Shown here piece after piece: positions 16,791-25,982 of a stretch of 45,162 bases of DNA. The translations under genes and the position numbers were made by a program. The notes below the pieces were generated by a model. The model had not been told where the DNA came from. It saw nothing but the letters and a program-made list of their open reading frames with translations, and did not search any database. Every line of letters starts with the position of its first letter. Positions within the stretch are counted from its first letter, which is position 1. The stretch spans positions 1 to 45,162 of the forward strand of contig JAFGLZ010000086.1 of NCBI GenBank assembly GCA_016927755.1, written 5' to 3'. The DNA comes from Phycisphaerae bacterium (lineage in GTDB: Bacteria > Planctomycetota > Phycisphaerae > UBA1845 > JAFGLZ01).

Positions 16791-17915
16791 ATGGCGACGG
16801 TAACGCTTAGGGTTGATGGGCAGGCCGGTTACGCGGAGGCGATCCGCAGGGCCGTGTCCGTGCTGGACGGCGGCGGGCTGGTCGCGTTCCCGACCGAGAC
16901 GGTCTACGGCGTGGGCGCTAGCGCCGCCAACGCCGAAGCGGTTGCGAGGCTTCGAGAAGTCAAGAGCCGCCCGGCCGACAAGCCCTTTACGGTCCACGTG
17001 GGCAGGTCCGAAGACCTGGATCGCTATGTCCATGCGCCATCGTCGGTTGGGAAGCGTCTGGCGCGGAAGGGGTGGCCTGGGCCGCTGACGCTGATCTTCT
17101 CCGTGGGCGATCCGGGGATGGCTCCGGTGGCCAAAGAGCTGCCGCCGGGCCAGGAGCAGAGCATCTACAAGAACGGCACCATCGGGTTGCGGTGTCCGGA
17201 TGACCGATCGGCCATTGACCTCCTAACGGGGGTAAGCAGTCCGGTGGTGGCCGCCAGCGCGAACCCCGCGGGCGAGCCGCCCGCCATCAGCGCGGACGAG
17301 ACGTCCGGGTATCTGGACGGACAGGTGGACCTGATTTTGGATGGGGGGCGGGCGCGATACGCCAAGCCATCCACGATCGTTCGCGTCGACGAAGAGGAGT
17401 ACCAGATCGTTCGCGTTGGCGTGCTGGACGAGCGTCTGGTTCGGCGGATGCTGACGACGAACTTCCTGTTCGTCTGTTCGGGGAATACGTGTCGGAGCCC
17501 CATGGCCGAGGGGATCTGCCGGAAGCTGGTCGCCGAGCGCGTCGGGTGCGATCCGGGTTCGCTCGAGGATCACGGCTACGTAGTCAGCTCGGCGGGGACG
17601 TATGGGTTCTCGGGTTCCCCGGCGAGCCCGGAGGCGGTTTCCGCCTGTGACGAAATGGGCATCGACATCAGCAAGCACCGGGCTCAGGCGCTGGTGCCGG
17701 AGCTGATCAACACGGCGGATTACGTGTTCGCCATGACTCGGGGGCATCTGGATGCGATCGCGCGCCTGTTGCCTTCCGCCCGCGCTAAGGTCGCCCTGCT
17801 CGACGCTGGCTCGGACGTCGAGGACCCGATCGGCGGGGACACGGGGCTGTATTCGAAGCTGGCCAGGCGGATGGAGACGCTCATTCGTCGACACCTCGAG
17901 GATATCGAACTATGA
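16791..17915 (+). CDS. Fusion: Sua5/YrdC threonylcarbamoyl-AMP synthase + YwlE-like protein-arginine phosphatase
   Basis: A 374-residue two-domain protein. Residues 1-210 are a YrdC/Sua5 domain: FPTETVYGVGA, the K-x-R motif K58-S-R60 and the S-x-N motif S156-A-N158. This domain makes threonylcarbamoyl-AMP for the t6A modification of ANN-decoding tRNAs. Residues 223-374 are a low-molecular-weight phosphatase: the P-loop C229-SGNT-C-R235-S, and D345-P346 as general acid. The P-loop has Thr (T233) where tyrosine phosphatases usually have Ile. In YwlE this Thr selects phospho-arginine, so arginine-phosphatase activity is likely. The Sua5-specific C-terminal domain is absent. The TGA overlaps the rpiB ATG (ATGA). 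The order repeats Bacillus ywlC-ywlE-ywlF. No McsB arginine kinase is in the window. Confidence 0.88.
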   Translation: MATVTLRVDGQAGYAEAIRRAVSVLDGGGLVAFPTETVYGVGASAANAEAVARLREVKSRPADKPFTVHVGRSEDLDRYVHAPSSVGKRLARKGWPGPLTLIFSVGDPGMAPVAKELPPGQEQSIYKNGTIGLRCPDDRSAIDLLTGVSSPVVAASANPAGEPPAISADETSGYLDGQVDLILDGGRARYAKPSTIVRVDEEEYQIVRVGVLDERLVRRMLTTNFLFVCSGNTCRSPMAEGICRKLVAERVGCDPGSLEDHGYVVSSAGTYGFSGSPASPEAVSACDEMGIDISKHRAQALVPELINTADYVFAMTRGHLDAIARLLPSARAKVALLDAGSDVEDPIGGDTGLYSKLARRMETLIRRHLEDIEL

Positions 17916-18385
17916 AGATTGCGGTGGCGTGCGATCATCGCGGCGTGTCCGCAATGCATCGCGTTGTCATGTTACTGGGGAACCAGGGCCACGAGATCCT
18001 TCGCTTCGGCCCGACGGACAACGGGCAGATGTTCGACTACCCGGACGCGGGGTATCCGGCGTCACGAGCCGTCTCCGAGGGCAAGGCGGAGCGGGCCATC
18101 CTCTTTTGCGGCAGCGGCGTGGGCATGTCGATTGTGGCGAACAAGGTCAGGGGGGTTCGGGCGGCGCTGTGTCACGATGAGCTGACGGCGGAGATTTCCC
18201 GACGGCACAACAACGCCAACGTATTGTGTCTCTCGGCGGACCTGCTGGGGGAATCGCTGATCGAGCGGATCATCACGGCGTGGCTGGGGACGCCCTACGA
18301 CGCCGGCCGACACGAGCGGCGCAACGCCAAGATCGCCGAATACGAAGAGCTGGAAGCCAAGAACAACGCGCACAACCCGAACTGA
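17912..18385 (+). CDS. rpiB: Ribose-5-phosphate isomerase B (RpiB/LacAB family)
   Basis: A 157-residue RpiB/LacA/LacB-family isomerase interconverting ribose 5-phosphate and ribulose 5-phosphate in the pentose phosphate pathway. It begins with KIAVACDHRG, has the catalytic cysteine C66 in FCGSGVGMSI, the phosphate-binding NKVRGVRAALC segment, and R-H99-N-N-A-N-V-L with the ring-opening histidine. Its length is normal for the family. The ATG overlaps the stop of the Sua5-phosphatase fusion by four bases, so its translation is coupled. Allose-6-phosphate isomerase activity is an alternative within this family, but the gene context matches the conserved ywlF position. The last ten residues are a polar tail. 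Confidence 0.93.
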   Translation: MKIAVACDHRGVSAMHRVVMLLGNQGHEILRFGPTDNGQMFDYPDAGYPASRAVSEGKAERAILFCGSGVGMSIVANKVRGVRAALCHDELTAEISRRHNNANVLCLSADLLGESLIERIITAWLGTPYDAGRHERRNAKIAEYEELEAKNNAHNPN

Positions 18386-18411
18386 ACCGTTCGCCCGCTA
18401 CCGCAAACGGC

Positions 18412-19386
18412 TCAAACGTTCTTGCCGATGGCTGCCTTGATCGCCTCGATTTGCTTGGGCACGCCGACGTTCGGGTCCTCTTTCGCCTCGTACTCGAGTG
18501 ACACGTAGCCGCGGTAGCCCGCCTTCCTGAGGATGCCGGCGATCCGGACGAAATCCGCCGGAGCCGAGCCCTTCGTCGTGCTGTGGACCTCGACCTTCAG
18601 ATGCACGTTGACGGCGTACGGCGCGCACCTGGCCATCGCCGCGTACGGGTTCGGCTCGCGGAAGTTGCCGGTGTCGAGGTTGACGCCGAACCAGTCGGAC
18701 TTGATCGGCTCGACGCAGGCTAGGACCTGATCGGCGGTTGTGACGATGCCTCCGTGGTTCTCGAGGGCCAGGAAGACGCCCTGCTTCTCGGCGTGGGGCA
18801 GTACTTGCTCCATGCACTCGAGGAACCACTTACGGCCTTGCTCGACGGAGCCGCCCTTCGGCACGCTGCCGGCGAAGAGGCGGATCGTCGGCGCGGCGAA
18901 GTCGCCGGCGCGATCGATCCACTGCTTGACCATGGCGATCTGCTTGTCGCGGGCCTCACCGGGCGGGAGGGTGAACGTGTTGCCCACGGCCGTTCCGCTG
19001 ACCTCGAGCCCGTTGAGGAAGGCCCTGCGGCGAATCCGCCTGAAATAGGCCGTATCGGCGTCCGGCGGGAAGTAGTAGCTCGTTAGCTCGGTGCCGTCCA
19101 GGTCGAGCTTGGCGCAGAGATCGACGAAGTCGTCCATCGTCATCTTGCCGGGGTTCTTGCCGCGGGGCAGATACTTGTTGAACGAGTAGGCGCAGCAGCT
19201 CACCTTCAGGCGCGGGCCGGCGTTTCGCTGGAAGACCTTGCCGGTCGGCGGGACCGGTCGCTCACCCTCCTTGCCCTGGGCCGATCGGGCGGCGGGCCCG
19301 GCGAGCGATACGCCGGCGCAGGCCGTTCCGATCGCGGCAGCGGCGCCGTGCCTGAGAAACTGACGACGGGTTGCTTCATTCGACAT
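18412..19386 (-). CDS. Tat-exported TIM-barrel sugar isomerase/epimerase-like protein
   Basis: A 324-residue protein with a twin-arginine signal (TRRQFLRHG followed by an alanine-rich hydrophobic stretch to about residue 35). The mature TIM barrel is of the xylose-isomerase-like (AP endonuclease 2) group. Probable ligand-bearing strands are FLALENHGG, WFGVNLDTGNF, VHLKVE and YVSLEYE. Tat export implies folding with bound metal before transport. Planctomycete genomes carry many such exported relatives of unknown substrate. ATG 19386 is chosen because it starts the Tat motif. The gene is 30 bases behind the MoxR gene on the same strand and probably cotranscribed. It resembles hydroxypyruvate isomerase and 3-keto-sugar epimerases equally well, so no specific reaction is assigned. 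Confidence 0.75.
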   Translation of the reverse strand: MSNEATRRQFLRHGAAAAIGTACAGVSLAGPAARSAQGKEGERPVPPTGKVFQRNAGPRLKVSCCAYSFNKYLPRGKNPGKMTMDDFVDLCAKLDLDGTELTSYYFPPDADTAYFRRIRRRAFLNGLEVSGTAVGNTFTLPPGEARDKQIAMVKQWIDRAGDFAAPTIRLFAGSVPKGGSVEQGRKWFLECMEQVLPHAEKQGVFLALENHGGIVTTADQVLACVEPIKSDWFGVNLDTGNFREPNPYAAMARCAPYAVNVHLKVEVHSTTKGSAPADFVRIAGILRKAGYRGYVSLEYEAKEDPNVGVPKQIEAIKAAIGKNV

Positions 19387-19416
19387 CGATGTTCTCCCTA
19401 GCATGTCAGGCCGACT

Positions 19417-20499
<1,083 letters not shown>

Positions 20500-20669
20500 G
20501 CTCGTGGTCTCCGTGCTGTCGCCTATGGGGGATTGTAACTGAAGTCGGCTCGTCGTGCCCGCTGATGCCGTCTTCGGAGAGCGGGTCTCGGGTCGCCTCT
20601 TCGGGCGGAAGGATTCGACTCGTCCGGCGCCGGCGACGGCGGGACCTCACTCGGGCCGATGCCGCCCGG

Positions 20670-22100
20670 CTACTTCTTCTCCGCCTTGTCGGCCCCCTCG
20701 GCGGCCGCCTTGGTCGCGACCGGGCCCTTGCCGATCACCCGAACGTTGGTGCACAGGTACACCGGGTACTTCCCTTCGACCTTGAACAGCCCCTCGCCAT
20801 ACATCGCGGCGTAGCCCTCGGCGGGCATGGGCAGCTCGTAGACGTACTGGCCGTCCTTCTCGGCGGTGGGCTCATGCTCCCACTTCACCTCGCGGAAGTC
20901 CCGAAGCGGGCTCTTGGCGATGAAGACCCACACGCGCTCGGCGGGCTTGTCGGCCCTCACCTTCAAACTTACCCCCTTGTCGCTCGTGGCGAGGTCCCAG
21001 GTCATGTTGGGAATCGTCAGCTTTCCGGCCGCTTGGAGCGTCAGGGCGGAGAGATTTCCGACCAGTCGAGGGACGTCGATCGCCGCGTGCCCCTTGTTGG
21101 GGATGTAGGAGATGTACTTCGTGCCGATCATGTCCTTCCAGTAGAGATTGAGCGCGTCGATGGGCCAGTATCGATCGTTCGTCCCGATGATGGGCATCTT
21201 GGGCTGCTTGATGCGGTCGAGGTAGAAGTATGGGTCGACGATCCGCAAGAGCTTCCGGCCCGCGTCGGTCTCGAACTTCTGCTGCAGGCCGCGTCGGCTG
21301 TAGTCCTCGATCTGCTCGCTGTACTTGCCCCAGACCTGGAGCTGGTACTTCATCTGCGCCTCCATGTTCAGCACGTCGATGACGGCCGGGGCGCAGGCGC
21401 TGACGCGCTTGTCGGCGGCGGCGGTCAGCCAGGTGGTCCACCCTCGCTTGCTGCCGCCGGCCACGACGAAGCCCTCGAGATCCGTGGACCACTGCTTCTT
21501 GGCCAGTTCCTGCAGGGCGTCCATTGCGCGGACGGCGCTCTTGGTCATCGGCAGCAGCAGGGGCCACTCCGAATCGCCCGTCTCGAGGTACTTGTCGAAG
21601 GTGTACGAGATGATCTCGTCTTCGTGCTTGCCGTCGAAGATCGGTTGCCGGGGCACGTTGCTCAGCACGGCCATGGGCATCTTGGTCGCCATGACCACTT
21701 GCGTGGCGAGGACTTCCTCGAAGTCGCCCTTGCGCTTGGCCTGCTCCTCGGTCTGCTGGCCGGCCTGCCGCGCCTCGCGCTGCTTGCGGAGACGCTCCTC
21801 CCGCTGCTTCTCCTTCTCGTCGTCCCAGCCGCCCCCCCCGATGAACAGAAACGCATGGTGGACCTTGCCCATTTCCTTAGGACGATAGATGTGCACGCGA
21901 TGATGCCACTCCATGCCCTTCCACGTCTGGCTGGTCAGGATCATCTCGCAGTAGGAGACCGCCGGGTTGACCATTCCCTCGTCGATGATGCGCCATCCGT
22001 AACTCTTGTCCTTCTTGGCCACGTAGTCGTCCAACGGCCCGGCCCAGGCTACCGTGACAGACCATAAAGCGACCAGCAACGCATGTCGTGCGCTTCGCAT
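20670..22100 (-). CDS. PhoPQ-activated pathogenicity-related (PqaA-like) secreted alpha/beta hydrolase
   Basis: A 476-residue protein with a signal peptide (ARHALLVALWSVTVAWA, cleavage near residue 21) and the PqaA-type alpha/beta-hydrolase domain. The nucleophile elbow is GGSKRGW with Ser217. Other family-like blocks are HHRVHIYRP near the N-terminus and TNDRYWPIDALNLYW and IPNKGHAAI late in the fold, the latter carrying the probable catalytic histidine. A C-terminal beta domain follows. A highly charged Glu/Lys/Arg/Gln insertion of about 35 residues (93-129) looks like a helix or coiled coil and is unusual. The family name comes from a Salmonella gene; abundant planctomycete members argue for a hydrolase of environmental polymers rather than virulence. 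ATG 22100 has a near-perfect AAAGGAGT site. Confidence 0.82.
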   Translation of the reverse strand: MRSARHALLVALWSVTVAWAGPLDDYVAKKDKSYGWRIIDEGMVNPAVSYCEMILTSQTWKGMEWHHRVHIYRPKEMGKVHHAFLFIGGGGWDDEKEKQREERLRKQREARQAGQQTEEQAKRKGDFEEVLATQVVMATKMPMAVLSNVPRQPIFDGKHEDEIISYTFDKYLETGDSEWPLLLPMTKSAVRAMDALQELAKKQWSTDLEGFVVAGGSKRGWTTWLTAAADKRVSACAPAVIDVLNMEAQMKYQLQVWGKYSEQIEDYSRRGLQQKFETDAGRKLLRIVDPYFYLDRIKQPKMPIIGTNDRYWPIDALNLYWKDMIGTKYISYIPNKGHAAIDVPRLVGNLSALTLQAAGKLTIPNMTWDLATSDKGVSLKVRADKPAERVWVFIAKSPLRDFREVKWEHEPTAEKDGQYVYELPMPAEGYAAMYGEGLFKVEGKYPVYLCTNVRVIGKGPVATKAAAEGADKAEKK

Positions 22101-22152
22101 GTCCAACTCCTTTCTGGTTGTCTCGGCTCGACGGGGTTGATGGAGGGCAATC

Positions 22153-22171
22153 GCCCGCGATGCTCGCGGGC
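22153..22171. repeat. Hairpin between two minus-strand genes
   Basis: GCCCGCGA (22153-22160) pairs perfectly with TCGCGGGC (22164-22171) around a 3-base loop. It lies between the stop of the GH50-like gene and the start of the PqaA-like gene. There is no T tract, so it may be an intercistronic mRNA-stabilising hairpin. Confidence 0.4.
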
Positions 22172-22203
22172 CGTCCGATCGCCATATCATCGCGGCAGTC
22201 CGA

Positions 22204-24309
22204 TCAGTGTGCAAGCGTCGCCGCCATCCGCCATTGCGCCGCGCTGAGATTCGCCGCGCGCATCCGCTCGACCATGGGCCATTTGGGCTGGTCGGTCACG
22301 GTGATGAGACCGAAGGCGTAGTGCTCGCCGAACGTCGCCTTCGGCCCGCGCCCTGGGCCACGCCCGGTCAGCGGCTGGTCCCGATACTGGAACCAGACCA
22401 GCCCAATACAGTGGCGGTCCTTCGCCGCATCTTGGACCCACTGGTGGTAGAGCGCGCCGGCCTCGGCCTCATCCTCGGCGGAGGCTTGGTCGTATCGGCC
22501 GTAGCCGCGCCGACCGCCGTACCACGGCGGCAGGCTGAACTCCCCGATCAGCATCGGCTTGTCCGTCTCCGCGACGAGGCGGTCTCGGTCTGGGTGGTGA
22601 TACCCTCGGCTGTAGTAGTCGTGGCCGATGACGTCGCAATGCCGGGCGATCAGCCGCCAGTCCTCCTCGTTCTCCCACCAGTTGTAGACGATCCAATTGC
22701 CGAGGAAGAGGTGGTTCGGGTCGATCTTCTTGACGCTTTCATAGATGAAGGCGTAGTAGCGGTCGGCAAAACAGCGGCGGAGCGCCTCGACGTCCTCGGT
22801 CGACGCGGCGGGTTTGGACGCGTAGAGGGCTTCTCGCGTAGCGGCCTCGACCTTCCAGGCCTTGGCAACCTGGGCTGGATCGCCCCCATGGATCGTGTCG
22901 ATTGCGTGGTCCACCAGAGCGCGCTTCGCAGGCACCTCGGCGCCGCGACTCAGGACGTCGAGGATCTCACCCTTCGTAACGATCTCGTCGTATTCATTGC
23001 CGAACGACCAGCCGAGGACCACGGGATCGTCGCGCCGCGGGGCGATCTGCTTCTCTAGCGCCTTGACGAACGTCTCGCGGACCTTGGCGTCGAACACGTC
23101 CGGGTGACGGCCAAGCCGTGGCGTGTCCCCGGCGTTGAGGACGGGAATGCTCACCAGCCCCGCCGAGGCGCTCCACTTGCCGCCGCCGCTGAAGCCCCAC
23201 GCGCGGATTCGCCGTACGGATCGTACGGCCGACTGGTGCGCCCATGCATCCGGGCCGTACTTGCGGATCAGATTACATGTGTGGAAACACACGTATTGCG
23301 TATCGCCCTGGCCCCAGTGATTGGCGCTCCACGCCCGGTCCAACGGCCCATCACGAGGCGGCAGCCATTCGAACATGAACTCGCGCCCCGTCACTGGCGT
23401 CGTCGGCCAGCCGCTGGCAGGCATCGACGAGACGCCAAGATAGAAACAGGGATTGCCCTTGGGCGTGATCAGCCACCACATGCCGCCGCGACGGACGACA
23501 TGGAAGAAGCCCTTGGCCTCCCCGCGCCAACCGGCCCGCAGATAGCCGCCGCACGGGTCGAAGTCCGTCGAGGGGGGCATTTCGGCCAGACGCTTGTCCT
23601 CTTCGGCGATGTTCTCTTTCAGATCGTCGTCGTTGTGGATCTTCTCGGGCCAGTCGGCCAAGCGGCACTGCCCGTATCGATCGATCAAGGGCGAGCAGTC
23701 CTTCAGATCCCCCGACAGCAACCGCAGATGCACGTCGACGGTGAGCGTGTCCGACGGCTCGGCCTCCAGGGGCCACGATTCCGGCGTGCCTGGCTGGAGC
23801 AGTTGGAGCGCCGCCGGACGACTGGCCGGTCCTCTGAAGTCGAACTCGCGGCGAGCGCGCTCCGTCCCGTCGCGCGAGAGCGTCACGACGATTTGGCTCA
23901 CGACGCAAAGCCAGTCGCCGCCGACCTCGACCCACGTCGGGCGATGGTTCACCTTCAACGCGCCCGAGCACGGACTCCATCGGCCGGGACTCTCGCCGAC
24001 GGTTTTGCCGTCCAACAGGAGTCTCGCGCCGCCCGGCGCGATGACGGCCACGATGTGGTGCTCTCGCCCAGACTGAAAACCCGGCTTGGGCCCGATGAAC
24101 CGCCACGCCCGGCCGTCGGCGATACCGAGCGCCAGCCTGAGCGTCTTGAGCTCGTTGCCCTCGAAGTTGAGATAGAAGCCGTGCCTGCCACCCCAATCGT
24201 CTTGGCTTGCGAGATAGAACCGCGTCTCGGCCCGTGCCGTTGCAGGGCCGAGAAGACAGCACCATCCGAGAAGGACAACAGCTTTGCCGCCCAACCGTGG
24301 GATGCTCAT
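22204..24309 (-). CDS. Secreted glycoside hydrolase, clan GH-A (GH50/agarase-like)
   Basis: A 701-residue exported enzyme. The signal peptide (GGKAVVLLGWCCLLGPATARA) is followed by a carbohydrate-binding-like beta domain to about residue 230. The (beta/alpha)8 barrel carries GWSFGNEYDE (about 436), the acid/base Asn-Glu pair of clan GH-A, and MLIGEFSLP (about 590), the nucleophile glutamate. Motifs such as GNPCFYLGVSSM and GFSGGGKWS are reminiscent of GH50 beta-agarases and related galactan or beta-galactoside hydrolases, but the substrate is inference. ATG 24309 follows GGGAG; upstream in-frame sequence is derived from a palindromic repeat and is not part of the gene. It is probably cotranscribed with the downstream PqaA-like gene. 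Confidence 0.75.
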   Translation of the reverse strand: MSIPRLGGKAVVLLGWCCLLGPATARAETRFYLASQDDWGGRHGFYLNFEGNELKTLRLALGIADGRAWRFIGPKPGFQSGREHHIVAVIAPGGARLLLDGKTVGESPGRWSPCSGALKVNHRPTWVEVGGDWLCVVSQIVVTLSRDGTERARREFDFRGPASRPAALQLLQPGTPESWPLEAEPSDTLTVDVHLRLLSGDLKDCSPLIDRYGQCRLADWPEKIHNDDDLKENIAEEDKRLAEMPPSTDFDPCGGYLRAGWRGEAKGFFHVVRRGGMWWLITPKGNPCFYLGVSSMPASGWPTTPVTGREFMFEWLPPRDGPLDRAWSANHWGQGDTQYVCFHTCNLIRKYGPDAWAHQSAVRSVRRIRAWGFSGGGKWSASAGLVSIPVLNAGDTPRLGRHPDVFDAKVRETFVKALEKQIAPRRDDPVVLGWSFGNEYDEIVTKGEILDVLSRGAEVPAKRALVDHAIDTIHGGDPAQVAKAWKVEAATREALYASKPAASTEDVEALRRCFADRYYAFIYESVKKIDPNHLFLGNWIVYNWWENEEDWRLIARHCDVIGHDYYSRGYHHPDRDRLVAETDKPMLIGEFSLPPWYGGRRGYGRYDQASAEDEAEAGALYHQWVQDAAKDRHCIGLVWFQYRDQPLTGRGPGRGPKATFGEHYAFGLITVTDQPKWPMVERMRAANLSAAQWRMAATLAH

Positions 24310-24352
24310 GAATCGCTCCCGATGAGCGTGCGTGAATCCGCGCCTCCGTGGC

Positions 24353-24407
24353 ATCCGCCGAAGGCGGATCTCGCCCGTGTTCGTCATGGGCAAGATGCCC
24401 ATGCTAC
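24353..24407. repeat. Dispersed palindromic repeats
   Basis: A small hairpin ATCCGCC-GAA-GGCGGAT (24353-24369) is followed by CATGGGCAAGATGCCCATGC.. (24385-24407), a half-unit of the family seen at 4072-4157 and 15333-15384. Both lie between the GH50-like gene and the DUF4838-like remnant. Confidence 0.7.
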
Positions 24408-24447
24408 GGCTCCGGCCAATGCCTGGCGCCTGATTCCGTACGGTCAT

Positions 24448-24984
24448 TCAGCCCTTCTTCTTCATCTCGGCCTGTGCCTTCTCGACCGGCTTCCGCAAGC
24501 CTTCAATTACCCGCCCGAAGGCGCGCCCCTGTCTGAAATACCGGCCAGTAACCACGCCCTCGCATTTCTCGCGATGCGTGATAACATCCTTCCGCAGTTC
24601 GACGGCTTGCTCCAGCGCCTGTCGGAGCAGCCCGAGCCGCCGCGGACCATCGGCCTTGGCGGCTTCGTCTTTTAGGCGAAAGCCGCGGACCAGGCGATTC
24701 GCGTAATCGAGCGACAGGGCGATGCGCTCGATCCTTGCCTTGACCGTCGCGTCGACAGCCGCTCGCCGGGCCTCTTCGAGAAAGCCGTGAAGCTTGACCA
24801 TCAGTTCGGGCCTGAATACCGCTATCGCATAGCGCGGCGCGTTGCCCGGGAAATGCGTCCTGCTATCGGCTACCTTCCGCTCGAGTGCCTCGTGATAAGC
24901 TTTCATCGGACCGGCCGCCCGGCCGTTGCGGACGATCACGCCGTGCATCGGCTCGCCCGTCGCGACGGCACACAGGACCGACAT
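24448..24984 (-). pseudogene. C-terminal remnant of a DUF4838-like glycosidase-associated protein
   Basis: An open frame extends back to 25131, but its first 65 or so residues look random, and no candidate start (TTG 25131, ATG 24984) has a ribosome-binding site. From about 24925 the sequence reads NGRAAGPMKAYHEALE, then AVFRPELMVKLHGFLEEA and a long alpha-helical tail. This pattern resembles the C-terminus of DUF4838 proteins (G-x-A-x2-P-M-x-x-Y followed by P-x-L-x-x-L-x-x-L-x-E-A). The N-terminal domains that would give function are missing. It is therefore most likely a truncated relic. A free-standing small helical protein is the alternative. It lies beside palindromic repeats, which may mark the rearrangement. 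Confidence 0.45.
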
Positions 24985-25171
24985 GCCCGCGCACGTGCAT
25001 CTTGTCAACAGTCCCCGACTCGTCTCGTGGCTCCCTACGCCTGCTTCGATGGGCAGACCCAGTCGCTTCACCTTCAGGGGCTTTACTCGCAGGCTATGGA
25101 CCTTATATGGTGACCCGTGCGGCCAGGGCAAGCAATGCGTGTCGCCCCGGCGCGGAGGTCAAGCTCGAACC

Positions 25172-25786
25172 GTGATTCAGTTGCTCCTCGATAGCGTGGT
25201 TGCGGTCTGGCGCGAATCGGTGCTCGCCGGCGTCGTGATCGTGGCGGCCACGGCGATCGGATGGCGCATCGGGGCCGCAAGAGATCATCTGATGGCTCGC
25301 TGGGTCGCCTGGTGGCTGGAGCACGTGGTCCGTCCGCTTATGGCCTCCCGCGGTTGGTTGCGTCGAGCGACGATCATTGCGGCTAACAACAGTCTGGTCT
25401 GCGTGACGCTCGTCGTCGTCGGACCGCTCGGCTCGCTTGCGTGGGCGGCGGTCGCTTGCGTGGGCGTCTCGCTCGGCATCGCCCTGCGTCTCATGCTCCC
25501 TGTCAGCGCGCCTGAGGAAGAAGACGGAGTTGAAGCGACTCGCGAGCGTCGCCGGCCGATCGTCGAGGGCATCGGGCTTACGCTCAACCTACTGGAGATC
25601 CCCGCGATCGCGATCAGCGCTGGCCTGAGTCTCGGGCAGGGGGCGATGTCGTCCGCGATGGCGTTGCCGACGGCGCTGTGGGTCTTCGCCTGGGTCGCCC
25701 TCCCGCTGCTGGTCGTGGCCGCGGCGGGCGAGGCCCTCTGGATGTCGGTCAATCCCGACCTGCCCCGGCTCTGGCCCGACCCGTAG
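25172..25786 (+). CDS. Unidentified integral membrane protein
   Basis: A 204-residue protein that I do not recognise. It has about five hydrophobic segments: residues 10-34, 69-90, 92-110, 133-155 and 163-195. An acidic-basic loop (EEEDGVEATRERRR) sits in the middle. The GTG at 25172 is chosen because GGAGG lies 13 bases upstream and it starts just before the first membrane helix; the frame stays open further upstream but overlaps the opposite-strand remnant. It is divergent from that remnant and stands about 200 bases before the exported FAH-family gene. Nothing around it suggests a function. Confidence 0.55.
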   Translation: MIQLLLDSVVAVWRESVLAGVVIVAATAIGWRIGAARDHLMARWVAWWLEHVVRPLMASRGWLRRATIIAANNSLVCVTLVVVGPLGSLAWAAVACVGVSLGIALRLMLPVSAPEEEDGVEATRERRRPIVEGIGLTLNLLEIPAIAISAGLSLGQGAMSSAMALPTALWVFAWVALPLLVVAAAGEALWMSVNPDLPRLWPDP

Positions 25787-25982
25787 AGAGATCCCGCGTC
25801 TCCACTTCGCTAATCCGCCACTCCCATCGTAACGCACTCTTCCAGCCCGCACCGGTATCACGCAAGGATACCTGCGATACGCAAACAGACCGCTTGTGCG
25901 ACGCGACAAGCTTGCACACAATACCAGCTCGTTCGAGTTGCGAAATGAATCGCGGTCATATCCGCCGCCATGAGGTGCAACG

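Noticed and set aside
20670..22100. Virulence factor, from the name of the PqaA family
   Set aside because: The family is common in free-living planctomycetes and no host-interaction gene is nearby.
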